Part shown: in pieces, positions 41,703 to 50,154 of the stretch
How the letters are laid out: every line of letters starts with the position of its first letter
How positions within the stretch are numbered: the stretch's first letter is position 1
NCBI GenBank assembly: GCA_965250245.1
Contig: OZ252296.1
Span: 1,922,001-1,986,000, forward strand
DNA length: 64,000 nucleotides
From: JABDIP01 sp965250245
GTDB taxonomy: Bacteria; Pseudomonadota; Alphaproteobacteria; DSM-16000; Inquilinaceae
Direction: 5' to 3'
The notes under the pieces: generated by a model
Told to the model about the DNA's origin: nothing
The model's database searches: none
Seen by the model: the letters and a program-made list of their open reading frames with translations, nothing else
Position numbers and translations under genes: made by a program

Positions 41703-42815
41703 ATGGGACCGTATCCGCATGACGCCCCCGCTGCCCAAATCGACAAGCACAACCCGGCCGGCACCGACGGGTTCGAATTCGTCGAGTTCGCCCATCCCGA
41801 GCCGGAGAAGCTGGACATGCTGTTCCGCAGCATGGGCTACGTCCCGGTCGCCAACCACAAGACCCGCGACATCACCGTCTACCGCCAGGGCGACATCAAC
41901 TATGTCGTGAACCGCGAGCCGAACTCCCACGCCGCCCGTTTCGTCGACGCGCATGGTCCCTGCGCCCCGGCGATGGCCTGGCGGGTGGTCGACGCCCGGC
42001 ACGCGCTGAAGCGCGCCGTGGAATTGGGTGCGGAGGAATACACCGGCGCCGACAAGACCCTGGACGTGCCGGCGGTGATCGGCATCGGCGGCTCGCTGCT
42101 CTACTTCATCGAGACCTATGGCGAGAAGGGCTCGCCCTATGCGGCCGAGTTCGACTGGATCGACGCGCCGGACCCCAGGCCGATCGGCGAGGGCTTCTAT
42201 TACATCGACCACCTGACCCACAATGTGGTCCGCGGCAACATGGACACCTGGTATCGGTTCTATGCCGACACCTTCAATTTCCGCGAGATCCGCTTCTTCA
42301 ACATCGAGGGCAAGCTGACCGGGCTGACCAGCCGGGCGCTGACCTCGCCCTGCGGCAAGATCCGCATCCCGATCAACGAGTCCTCCGACGACAAGAGCCA
42401 GATCGAGGAATACCTGAAGCAGTACAAGGGCGAAGGCATTCAGCACATCGCCGTCGGCACCGACGACATCTACCGATCGACCGACGCGATTGCGGCCAAC
42501 GGCCTGAAGTTCATGCCGGGTCCGCCGGACGTCTATTACGAGAAGTCCCACGACCGCGTCACCGGCCATGAGGAGCCGGTCGCCCGCATGAAGACGCACG
42601 GCATCCTGATCGACGGCGAAGGCGTGGTGGATGGCGGAGAGACCCGCATCCTGCTGCAGATCTTCTCCAAGACCGTGATCGGCCCGATCTTCTTCGAGTT
42701 CATCCAGCGCAAGGGCGATGACGGCTTCGGCGAGGGCAACTTCAAGGCCCTGTTCGAATCCATCGAGGAAGACCAGATCCGCCGCGGCGTCCTGCAGGAA
42801 CGCGGCGCGGCTTAA
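41703..42815 (+). CDS. hppD: 4-hydroxyphenylpyruvate dioxygenase
   Basis: This non-heme iron enzyme makes homogentisate in tyrosine degradation; the product is 370 residues. The three iron ligands are visible: the first His in DHLTHNVVRGNMDTWYRFYA, the second in GEGIQHIAVGTDD, and the Glu in FFEFIQRKGDDGFGEGNFKA. LTSPCGKIRIPINESSDDKS is the classic substrate-pocket strand. The ATG at 41703 follows AAGGACAGG. It faces phhA across a 62-bp perfect inverted repeat, and with phhA converts phenylalanine toward homogentisate. The maleylacetoacetate steps are not in the window. Confidence 0.96.
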   Translation: MGPYPHDAPAAQIDKHNPAGTDGFEFVEFAHPEPEKLDMLFRSMGYVPVANHKTRDITVYRQGDINYVVNREPNSHAARFVDAHGPCAPAMAWRVVDARHALKRAVELGAEEYTGADKTLDVPAVIGIGGSLLYFIETYGEKGSPYAAEFDWIDAPDPRPIGEGFYYIDHLTHNVVRGNMDTWYRFYADTFNFREIRFFNIEGKLTGLTSRALTSPCGKIRIPINESSDDKSQIEEYLKQYKGEGIQHIAVGTDDIYRSTDAIAANGLKFMPGPPDVYYEKSHDRVTGHEEPVARMKTHGILIDGEGVVDGGETRILLQIFSKTVIGPIFFEFIQRKGDDGFGEGNFKALFESIEEDQIRRGVLQERGAA

Positions 42816-42853
42816 GGCAGTCGGTAGAGGCGACCTTCGATCAAGCGATCGAA

Positions 42854-43002
42854 AGACCCCTCACCCTCCCAACGCTTCGCGTCGGGTCCCTCCCTCTCCC
42901 ACAAGGGGAGAGGGGCTGGGAGCCGCGCTTGATTCTTTGACCCCTCTCCCCTTGTGGGAGAGGGAGGGACCCGACGCGAAGCGTTGGGAGGGTGAGGGGT
43001 CT
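42854..43002. repeat. Perfect 62-bp inverted repeat
   Basis: Bases 42854-42915 are exactly reverse-complementary to 42941-43002, with a 25-base loop. Base-by-base comparison shows no mismatch. It lies between the convergent hppD and phhA genes, 39 bases after one and 33 bases after the other. It could end both transcripts, or be a dispersed palindromic element. Confidence 0.92.
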
Positions 43003-43034
43003 AAATGACGACTTGCGTCAGCGCAACTTCAAGC

Positions 43035-43940
43035 TCAACTCGCCAGCTTCCGCTTTTCCTTGAAGTATTCGAGCGTGCCCTTCGTCAGCACCTCGTCGCC
43101 CGGTGCCAGCTCATGCGGCTCGAAATCGCCGGCGGTGCGCAGGCGCTCGTAGGTCGGACCGAAATCCTTGTAGCACTCCTCCAGCAGCGCCTCGAAGCTG
43201 TCGATGACGAAATAGGTCTGCTGGAAGTCGTCGATGATGTAGTTGGTGCGCATGACCCGTTCGAGGTCGAAGGCGACGCGATGTGGCGAGTCGCTCTCCA
43301 GGGCGAAGACGCTTTCGGAGGTCGACGACATGATGCCGGCGCCGAACAGCTTCAGCCCGTCGCCGTCGCGGTCGCGCACCAGCCCGAATTCCACCGTGTA
43401 CCAGTAGAGCCGGGCGAGCTTGGGCAGCAGCCCCAGATCCATCGCCCGCTGGCCGCCCTTGCCGTAGGCCTGGACGAAATCGGCGAAGACCGGATTGGCC
43501 AGCATCGGCACGTGGCCGAAGATGTCGTGGAAGATGTCCGGCTCTTCCAGGTAGTCGAGCTGGCTCTCCGGCCGGATGAAGGCGCCGGCGGGAAAGCGCT
43601 TGTTGGCCAGATGGTCGAAGAAGATCGGGTCCGGCACCAGATCGGTCACCGGCACCACCCGCCAGCCGGTCAGCGGCTCCAGCCGGTCGCTCAGCCGCTC
43701 CATGTTGGGAATGCCCGCCTTCGACAGGCGCAGCGCGTCCATCGCCTCCAGGAACTCCGGGCAGGCGCGGGTCTGCAGGATCTTGCGGGAGCGGGCGAAC
43801 AGCCGGTCCCAGCGGTCATGCTCCTCCGGCGTATAGGACTCCCAGTCCTGGTCGATGGTGTAGTCCGGATTACGCTTGGCGTTCCAGTAGCGGTTCTTTT
43901 CCTGAAGCTCGGCGGCTTTCTTCGACGCGGCCTTGGCCAT
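43035..43940 (-). CDS. phhA: Phenylalanine 4-monooxygenase
   Basis: This pterin-dependent iron hydroxylase converts phenylalanine to tyrosine and is 301 residues long. Iron ligands are in EPDIFHDIFGHVPMLANPVF (two His) and WYTVEFGLVRD (Glu). LTGWRVVPVTDLVPDPIFFD is the conserved lead-in. GGAGCCTCAGG precedes the ATG at 43940 (MAKAASKK). It is divergent from an Lrp-type gene, and its product feeds the tyrosine route that leads to HppD. No pterin dehydratase (phhB) gene is adjacent. Confidence 0.95.
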   Translation of the reverse strand: MAKAASKKAAELQEKNRYWNAKRNPDYTIDQDWESYTPEEHDRWDRLFARSRKILQTRACPEFLEAMDALRLSKAGIPNMERLSDRLEPLTGWRVVPVTDLVPDPIFFDHLANKRFPAGAFIRPESQLDYLEEPDIFHDIFGHVPMLANPVFADFVQAYGKGGQRAMDLGLLPKLARLYWYTVEFGLVRDRDGDGLKLFGAGIMSSTSESVFALESDSPHRVAFDLERVMRTNYIIDDFQQTYFVIDSFEALLEECYKDFGPTYERLRTAGDFEPHELAPGDEVLTKGTLEYFKEKRKLAS

Positions 43941-44078
43941 CCTGAGGCTCCTTTCCGTCACGGCGATGGGAGAACGCACGGGTGGCCGTGGACTCCGCAG
44001 GCATGCCTCGAATTATGCCATGCTCCGTGTGGAAAGAGTTTTCAGTCCTTCTGGCATTCTGCGGATTTCTGAACTATC

Positions 44079-44100
44079 AATTTCATAATTGCGCGAAATT
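44079..44100. promoter_or_regulatory. AATTTC-N10-GAAATT inverted repeat
   Basis: An AT-rich inverted repeat in the 179-base gap between the divergent phhA and Lrp-type genes, ending 19 bases before the latter's ATG. Fits an Lrp-family operator. Confidence 0.5.
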
Positions 44101-44119
44101 CTGGAAGTCTGTTCAGGAA

Positions 44120-44578
44120 ATGACCGTTCAGGAAAACGACCGCCAGATCCTGCTCGAGCTTCAACGGGACGCCACTCTGTCCCTGAAGGAGCTCGGCGAA
44201 CGTGTCGCCATGTCGCCCTCGACGGTCTGGCGGCGCATCCAGGACCTGGAGGCGGCCGGCGTCATCACCGGCCGGGTCACCCTGGTCGATCCGGTCCGCC
44301 TCGGCCGCACCGTCTGCGTGCTGATCCACGTGCACATCACCGAACACAAGCCGGAGGTGCGCCGCGCCTTCGAGGATTTCGTCTCCGGCAACGAGGCGAT
44401 CCTGCAATGCTTCGCCGTCTCGGGAACCCACGACTACACGCTGATCGTCCGTACCCGCACGGTGGAGGAATACGAGGGTTTCCTGATGAACGAACTCCTG
44501 GCCCACCCCTCGGTCGCCTCCTCGGCCAGCCACCTGGTGCTGCGCCAACACAAGAACACGACCATCATCCCGCCGTAG
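44120..44578 (+). CDS. Lrp/AsnC-family regulator beside phhA
   Basis: This feast/famine regulator of 152 residues has helix-turn-helix LKELGERVAMSPSTVWRRIQ and RAM domain segments HVHITEHKPEVRRAFEDFV and SGTHDYTLIVRTRTVEEYEG. The ATG at 44120 follows AGGAA. It is divergent from phhA with an inverted repeat between, so it probably controls phenylalanine hydroxylation in response to an aromatic amino acid. It differs clearly in sequence from the Lrp-type protein at 41085. Confidence 0.87.
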   Translation: MTVQENDRQILLELQRDATLSLKELGERVAMSPSTVWRRIQDLEAAGVITGRVTLVDPVRLGRTVCVLIHVHITEHKPEVRRAFEDFVSGNEAILQCFAVSGTHDYTLIVRTRTVEEYEGFLMNELLAHPSVASSASHLVLRQHKNTTIIPP

Positions 44579-44737
44579 GCTAGGGCGCCGGCTTCCATGA
44601 CGACCGCCATTCTCGGAGGTGGTAGGGTTCGCCGGAATATAGAAACGGGATTTCTTGCGTTGCCCTGTCCGATCTGAAGGCGACCGGCACCGGCGGGATT
44701 TTGTACAGCGTGAGTTTCCAGGGATTTGGCGATCGAG

Positions 44738-46792
44738 ATGAATTCGAATACCGGACGCTGGTTTCAATGGGGCGCCGTGACTTCGGCGTTGCTCCTTGTC
44801 GCTGTCTCGGCAATGGCCCAGACCGATGCGGGAGGTGGCAATCCACTCTGGCGTGACGCCCAAGCGGCACTCGACGCGCGCCAATACGAATCCGCAGTTC
44901 CGCTGCTGACGGAGCTGGCTGATCGCGGGTCGCTGCGCGCAGCGCACCTGTTGGGCGACATCTACGGTGAGGGCCGGCTCGGCGACGCCGATTATGATTC
45001 GGCCCGCCGGTGGTGGCGGATGGCGGCGATGGGTGGTGTGGCTGAAGCCCAGTACAACCTTGCCGTAACGTATCGCGAAGGGCAGGGCACGCCGGTGGAT
45101 CTTGAAGAGGCGATCCGCTGGTACCGTGAAGCAGCCGACCGTGGCGACCATGGGGCCAAGTACCAGTTGGGCCAGCTGCTGCTCGCCCACACCGATGCCA
45201 GCCGCCATCCGGACGGTTACATGTATATGAGGTTGGCGTTGATTGCCGGCACCGATGGATCGGCCTTGGCGACGTCACTCATGCGGTCGGATTACCAGCA
45301 TGGCAGCACGGCATTTACCGCGCTTCGTGCGGAAGCTGTCTCCGGCTTGTGGTCGCGACTTAACGCAGATCCGGCGAATCCTCTGAACAATGTGACTCTC
45401 GTTCGCGCCGATCCTCCCGCGTGGCCCGAGCCGCCTCGCGTTTCGGAGGACCGAGATGAAGGTCTGTCCTACGTCATCGACCACTTCATGCGGGCATTGT
45501 TCGGTATCCAGGATCAGACAGGCCATCTAAGGGCTGATGACCGACCTGGGGACGCGGCAATCTCATTCTCCAAAGCGATGGTCGTGTACGCCGGGCTTTA
45601 CGCTCACATTGGTCGCGACGTGACCGGTCGTGCAGCGATTCTCTATCCGCTTTATACGATTGGCACCAAGGCAGAATCGAACACTGCGGCATTTCTGACC
45701 CGAGATCAGTTGTGGTCGATTGTCCGGCCCGGCGACGTAGTCCTGCTGTCCGACCAGCTCAATCAGCACCTAACCTATGTGTATGGGGTCGATCGGTCAG
45801 CCAATCGCCTGACCCTTCTCGATACCCGGCCAGACGAGTTCATGTTGCTGGAAGGAAGGAACGCGGTCGGCGCAAGGGCGCAGCTCAGCGACGACGGTAT
45901 CAGTCGGCGGCTCGTGACAATCACCGGCGAGGAGTTCAGGGATTCGGTTTCCGCGCTTGCGACTGCGGGAAGTGCTGAATTCCCGGCGGTTCTGATGGCC
46001 GCGTTTCCCGATCTGGCCGGCGATTGGCGCATGAGGCTTTCGTTTGGGGCCGCGTTGCTCAATACCTACGCCTGCAGGTACCTGGATGCCGCCGCCGCGC
46101 ATCTGGCAATTGCCTACAAGCTCGCGGCCGGCGTTGATGCGGCCTCACAGCCGATGATTGCCGATCGAGCGCTTTTGACCAGGGTCGTCAGTGAGTCATG
46201 TGCAATCGCAGGAGCACTGCCTGACGAGAGCGCCACGCACCTGGAAAAGGTCCCGGACGGTGACGGGCAATCGCTCTCTTTCAGCGAGATCAAGCTGTTG
46301 TGTTTTTTGCTGCTCAACCAAGGGCGCATTGATGAAGCGCGGGCCTATGCCCAGAACCGCCTCAAATCCGCGCCGGAGGCGCCGGACGGTCAGCTGTTGC
46401 TGGCTTTGATCGACATGGAGATCGGAGCATTGGACGACGCCGCGAGCAGGCTGAGCGAGGCCATTGATCAGCTCGAAACCCTTCTGGCTCAATCAGCAGG
46501 TTCGAATCCGCAGCTGCGCGCGACGCCCGCCGATCGAGACCTATGGGCAGACATGTTGGTGCTGGCCTACGTGGATCGCGGCTCCATCGTGATCGAAGAC
46601 GACCCCGAAAGCGCCTATCAGGATGGCGAACGGGCGCTTGCTCTCAGCCCGGGTTTTGCAGATGCCATTCGCCTCGTGAGAGATGCCGGGCGGCTGTCAG
46701 GTCACCTCCAACGGGTGTCCGAACTCCACGGCCGGCTCCGCGACCGAGACATCATGACCCCGTTGCACGAACTCTATGGGCTTATCGATTGA
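44738..46792 (+). CDS. Exported Sel1/TPR repeat protein with central unknown domain
   Basis: A protein of about 684 residues with signal peptide GAVTSALLLVAVSAMAQ. Residues 35-150 hold Sel1-like repeats (AHLLGDIYGEGRLGDADYDS, AQYNLAVTYREGQGTPVDLE, KYQLGQLL). A central region near 235-420 resembles NlpC/CHAP folds in IRPGDVVLLSDQLNQHLTYVY but lacks the expected catalytic cysteine. C-terminal TPR-like repeats include LLLALIDMEIGALDDAASRL. I do not recognise the central domain. Sel1 proteins usually act as scaffolds. Codon use is less GC-biased than its neighbours. The start is uncertain; a TTG at 44726 is possible. Confidence 0.68.
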   Translation: MNSNTGRWFQWGAVTSALLLVAVSAMAQTDAGGGNPLWRDAQAALDARQYESAVPLLTELADRGSLRAAHLLGDIYGEGRLGDADYDSARRWWRMAAMGGVAEAQYNLAVTYREGQGTPVDLEEAIRWYREAADRGDHGAKYQLGQLLLAHTDASRHPDGYMYMRLALIAGTDGSALATSLMRSDYQHGSTAFTALRAEAVSGLWSRLNADPANPLNNVTLVRADPPAWPEPPRVSEDRDEGLSYVIDHFMRALFGIQDQTGHLRADDRPGDAAISFSKAMVVYAGLYAHIGRDVTGRAAILYPLYTIGTKAESNTAAFLTRDQLWSIVRPGDVVLLSDQLNQHLTYVYGVDRSANRLTLLDTRPDEFMLLEGRNAVGARAQLSDDGISRRLVTITGEEFRDSVSALATAGSAEFPAVLMAAFPDLAGDWRMRLSFGAALLNTYACRYLDAAAAHLAIAYKLAAGVDAASQPMIADRALLTRVVSESCAIAGALPDESATHLEKVPDGDGQSLSFSEIKLLCFLLLNQGRIDEARAYAQNRLKSAPEAPDGQLLLALIDMEIGALDDAASRLSEAIDQLETLLAQSAGSNPQLRATPADRDLWADMLVLAYVDRGSIVIEDDPESAYQDGERALALSPGFADAIRLVRDAGRLSGHLQRVSELHGRLRDRDIMTPLHELYGLID

Positions 46793-46825
46793 GGAAGTCA
46801 CCGAAATAGCCTCTTGCCTGCAGAG

Positions 46826-48133
46826 TCAAAGATACCCGTTCACCAGGTTCTCTAGATACTCCTGGCGGCCCGATACCGGCTGCGGGTCCAGCCCCTCCGC
46901 CTCTACCCTAGCGGCGATGTCTTCCAGGCTGCGGTCGCCGCTCAGCATCGCCTGGCCCTCCGCCGTCTTCCAGCCGGCGTAGCGGTCGGCGAGGTGGCGG
47001 TCCAGCGCGCCGTCTTCGATCATGGCCGCCGCCGCCAGCAGGCCCCGGGCACAGGTGTCCATGCCGCCGATATGGGCCAGCAGCAAATCTTCCGGGTCGA
47101 GGGATTGGCGGCGCAGCTTGGCGTCGAAGTTGAGGCCGCCGGTGGTGAAGCCGCCTGCCTTCAGGATGTAGTAGAGCGCCAGGGCGACCTCGGCGGTGTT
47201 GTTGGGGAACTGGTCGGTGTCCCAGCCGGATTGCAGATCGTTCCGGTTGATGTCGATTGAGCCGAAGATGCCGAGTGCGGAGGCGGTGGCGATCTCGTGC
47301 TCGAAGGAATGGCCGGCCAGGAAGGCGTGGCCGACCTCGATGTTGACCCGGACCTCTTTCTCCAGGCCATAGCGCCGGAGGAAGCCGTACACCGTGGCGA
47401 CGTCGTAGTCGTATTGGTGCTTGGTCGGCTCCTGCGGCTTGGGCTCGATCAGGATGGTGCCGTCGAAGCCGATCTTGTGCTTGTGCTCCACCACCATGGA
47501 GAGGAAGCGGCCGAGCTGGTCCAGCTCCTGGCCGAGATCGGTGTTGAGCAGGGTCTCGTAGCCCTCGCGCCCGCCCCACAGCACATAGTTCTCGCCGCCC
47601 ATTTCCTTGGTCACGTCCAGGCAGTTCTTCACCTGGGCGGCGGCATAGGCGAACACGTCCGGGTCCGGGTTGGTCGCGGCACCGGCCATGAAGCGGCGGT
47701 TGGAGAACAGGTTGGCGGTGCCCCAGAGCAGCTTGGTGTGGCCGGTCTCCATCTTGGCCGCCAGCCGGTCGGCGATGTGCCGGACATTGGCGTTGGACTC
47801 CGCCAGGCTTGCGCCCTCCGGCGCGATGTCGCGGTCGTGGAAGCAGAAGAACGGCACGCCCAGCAGGGTGAACATGTCGTAGGCGACGTCGGCCTTCAGC
47901 TCGGCGTCGGCCAGGGTGTCGCCGAACCACGGCCGCTCGAAGGTCTGGCCGCCGAACGGGTCGCCGCCGGGCCAACAGAAATTGTGCCAGTAGCACACGG
48001 CCATGCGCAGATGGTCCTCCATCCGCTTGCCCATCACCATCCGGTCCGGATCGTAGTGCTTGAAGGCGAGCGGATTGCGGCTCTCCGGCCCCTCATGGCG
48101 GATCGGTTCGATATCGCCGAAAAACTCGGTCAT
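46826..48133 (-). CDS. xylA: Xylose isomerase
   Basis: This metal-dependent aldose-ketose isomerase of 435 residues converts D-xylose to D-xylulose. Active-site landmarks are VPFFCFHDRDIAPEG (catalytic His and Asp), NYVLWGGREGYETLLNTDLG, ILIEPKPQEPTKHQYDYD (Glu/Lys metal ligands) and NIEVGHAFLAGHSFEHE. NRNDLQSGWDTDQFPNN is also classical. No xylB, xylFGH or regulator is adjacent; a sugar ABC transporter begins about 3.4 kb away. It lies 100 bases downstream of an SUMF1-like gene on the same strand. Confidence 0.96.
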   Translation of the reverse strand: MTEFFGDIEPIRHEGPESRNPLAFKHYDPDRMVMGKRMEDHLRMAVCYWHNFCWPGGDPFGGQTFERPWFGDTLADAELKADVAYDMFTLLGVPFFCFHDRDIAPEGASLAESNANVRHIADRLAAKMETGHTKLLWGTANLFSNRRFMAGAATNPDPDVFAYAAAQVKNCLDVTKEMGGENYVLWGGREGYETLLNTDLGQELDQLGRFLSMVVEHKHKIGFDGTILIEPKPQEPTKHQYDYDVATVYGFLRRYGLEKEVRVNIEVGHAFLAGHSFEHEIATASALGIFGSIDINRNDLQSGWDTDQFPNNTAEVALALYYILKAGGFTTGGLNFDAKLRRQSLDPEDLLLAHIGGMDTCARGLLAAAAMIEDGALDRHLADRYAGWKTAEGQAMLSGDRSLEDIAARVEAEGLDPQPVSGRQEYLENLVNGYL

Positions 48134-48233
48134 CTGCGTTTCGTCCCCCTGCAGGTCCGCGCGCGGCGGTTGGTTGTCGCCGCTATCCTATACGCCGACG
48201 CCGCGATGCGAAGGCCCGTTATGGCTTGATGGC

Positions 48234-49112
48234 CTATCGGCTCGCCACGTGCTCGCGGTCGATCGATCGGGCCACGCGGAAACCGCCGTGCACGCTGTCG
48301 CGATGCCCGGCGTCGCCGGCATGGCGGTTGGCGGAGCGGACATAGGCCGGCAGCACGTTCCAGCCGCCGCCGCGCATCACCCGGCGCCGGCAATCGCCGT
48401 CGCGCCGCGGCGACCCGTCCGCCGGTGCCCCGGCATAGTCGGCACGCCAGCAATCCGCCGTGTCCTCCCAGACATTGCCGAGCATGTCGTAGAGTCCGAA
48501 GGCATTCGGCGCGTAGCGGCCGACCGGCGCTGTCTCGCGGCCGTCCCAGTCGCCGCCGCAACCCCGGCAATTGGCGTGGCCGGAGCCGATCTGGTCACCC
48601 CAGGGACGGGCGGTTGTGGTGCCGGCGCGGGCGGCGTATTCCCACTCCGCCTCGCTGGGCAGCCGATAGGGCTGGCCGGTCAGGCCGGCCAGCCATTCGG
48701 TGTATTCCCGGGCGTCTTGCCAGGACACGTTGATCACCGGCCGGTCGCCACGGCCCCAGCCATTGTCCTCGGGCCGATGCCGGCAGCCGCCGGCGGCGAA
48801 GCAGATATCCCATTCCGCGAAGGTGACTTCGTAGCGCCCAAGGGCGAAGGGCCGCGCGATCTCGACTCGATGGACCGGCCCCTCGTCGGTGGCCCGCCCG
48901 ACCTCGTCCGGCGGCGAACCCATCTCGAACGCACCGGCCGGCAGCACCACCATCGCCGGGCAAAGGGGGCAATCGCGAAAGACCTCGCCCACCGACAAGG
49001 TGTGGTCGGCCATGCTCTCGCCTGCGGGTGCATCGATCTCGGCGAGGGCCGGTCCCGAGGCCAGAAGGAATACCAGCGCCGGCAGCCCCGTACACTTCCG
49101 CGGCAACCGCAT
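48234..49112 (-). CDS. Exported SUMF1/FGE-domain protein lacking active-site cysteines
   Basis: This 292-residue secreted protein has signal peptide LPALVFLLASGPALAE. The FGE-sulfatase domain (C-type-lectin-like fold) is clear: MVVLPAGAFEMGSPPDEVGR, RPVINVSWQDAREYTEWLAG, LPSEAEWEYAARAGTT and RVMRGGGWNVLPAYVRSANR. True formylglycine-generating enzymes need cysteines in the C-terminal RGGSW...R region; none is present there, so this is probably a ligand-binding or structural relative. The ATG at 49112 lies eight bases after the diesterase gene, so they are probably co-transcribed. Confidence 0.82.
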   Translation of the reverse strand: MRLPRKCTGLPALVFLLASGPALAEIDAPAGESMADHTLSVGEVFRDCPLCPAMVVLPAGAFEMGSPPDEVGRATDEGPVHRVEIARPFALGRYEVTFAEWDICFAAGGCRHRPEDNGWGRGDRPVINVSWQDAREYTEWLAGLTGQPYRLPSEAEWEYAARAGTTTARPWGDQIGSGHANCRGCGGDWDGRETAPVGRYAPNAFGLYDMLGNVWEDTADCWRADYAGAPADGSPRRDGDCRRRVMRGGGWNVLPAYVRSANRHAGDAGHRDSVHGGFRVARSIDREHVASR

Positions 49113-49120
49113 CCCCGCCC

Positions 49121-50029
49121 TCAGTCGCCTATGCCGGATGTCCCGGCCCACAAAGCCTGGAGGTCTCTCGGCGTGTCCGTGGTGATCTGGTCGACGCCGG
49201 CGGCGACCGCCATGCGCAGCAGCGCCTCGGCTTGGGGACGATCCGTGCCGATGGTCCAGCAATCCACCCGGCGTTCTTGGCCGTGGAAGGCCCCGACCAG
49301 ATCGAGGTCGCGCTCGGCCGCGGCCGCAATCAGCGCGTGATGCAGGTAGACGGTCTCGGCCTCGGGAGACGTGGCCGCGACATGGTCGGTGAGCCCGGAC
49401 AGATCGCCGATCGACCGATCTTCGCCGATGACCTGCATCGTCGGGTCGTAGCCCAGCGAGAGGCCGCGCACGCCGCTGCCGAGACGCGTGACCGCCGACC
49501 AATCCTCGCCGCTCAGGGATACATGCGCCGCAACCGGCCCGACCTGCCGTGCGAAGCGGTCGATGACGGCAGGGGTGATCGCCGCGACGCTGTCCTTCAG
49601 GTCGAGCTGTACCACCGCGCCCTTCTCCGTCTTGTCCGCATTGTCGGCGATGATCGCCAGCAGCTCCGCCAGCGTCAGCGGGGCCGGCCCCAGGGCGGCG
49701 CCGGAGGAGTCCCGCTGACGCAGGCTGGCGATCGTTGCGCTGTCGGCCTTCGCCACCGGGCCGGTGCCGTCAGTCTCGGTCTCCAGCGTCTCGTCATGCA
49801 GGCAGACGAATTCGCCGTCAGACAGGCACTGTATGTCCACCTCCATGGAGGCGCCGAGAGAAAGGCCGGCCAGCAGGTTGGGACGATGGAAAGGCGGATC
49901 GCCGCCCGCGCGCCTCAGCATGTGCCACTTCAGCCGGACCCGGCGTGCGCCGTCGGCGATGCACAGACCGTCGGCGGGATCGCCAGGGATGGGGCCTTCG
50001 GGCCCGGGGCGTGTGATTTGCGCCGGCAC
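49121..50029 (-). CDS. Glycerophosphodiester phosphodiesterase family protein
   Basis: This TIM-barrel phosphodiesterase of 302 residues starts at a GTG. The metal and acid-base core is visible in ASMEVDIQCLSDGEFVCLHD, which normally supplies Glu, Asp and His. VVQLDLKDSVAAITPAVIDR and CWTIGTDRPQAEALLRMAVA are the middle and late barrel motifs. The usual N-terminal HRG is changed to LRRAGGDPPFHRPNLLAGLS, a variant that raises some doubt about substrate. No signal peptide is seen. It is followed directly by the SUMF1-like gene. Confidence 0.82.
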   Translation of the reverse strand: MPAQITRPGPEGPIPGDPADGLCIADGARRVRLKWHMLRRAGGDPPFHRPNLLAGLSLGASMEVDIQCLSDGEFVCLHDETLETETDGTGPVAKADSATIASLRQRDSSGAALGPAPLTLAELLAIIADNADKTEKGAVVQLDLKDSVAAITPAVIDRFARQVGPVAAHVSLSGEDWSAVTRLGSGVRGLSLGYDPTMQVIGEDRSIGDLSGLTDHVAATSPEAETVYLHHALIAAAAERDLDLVGAFHGQERRVDCWTIGTDRPQAEALLRMAVAAGVDQITTDTPRDLQALWAGTSGIGD

Positions 50030-50154
50030 GCGGACGCTCCGGTCAGTTGGCGGGGACGAATGTCAGGGCAGGCTAATTCGCCTGCCGGGCGCCGTCCATA
50101 TCGGCAGGCGGCTCCCGACTTGCGGATCGTGGCGCGGCCGTGGAAGCATGGCCC

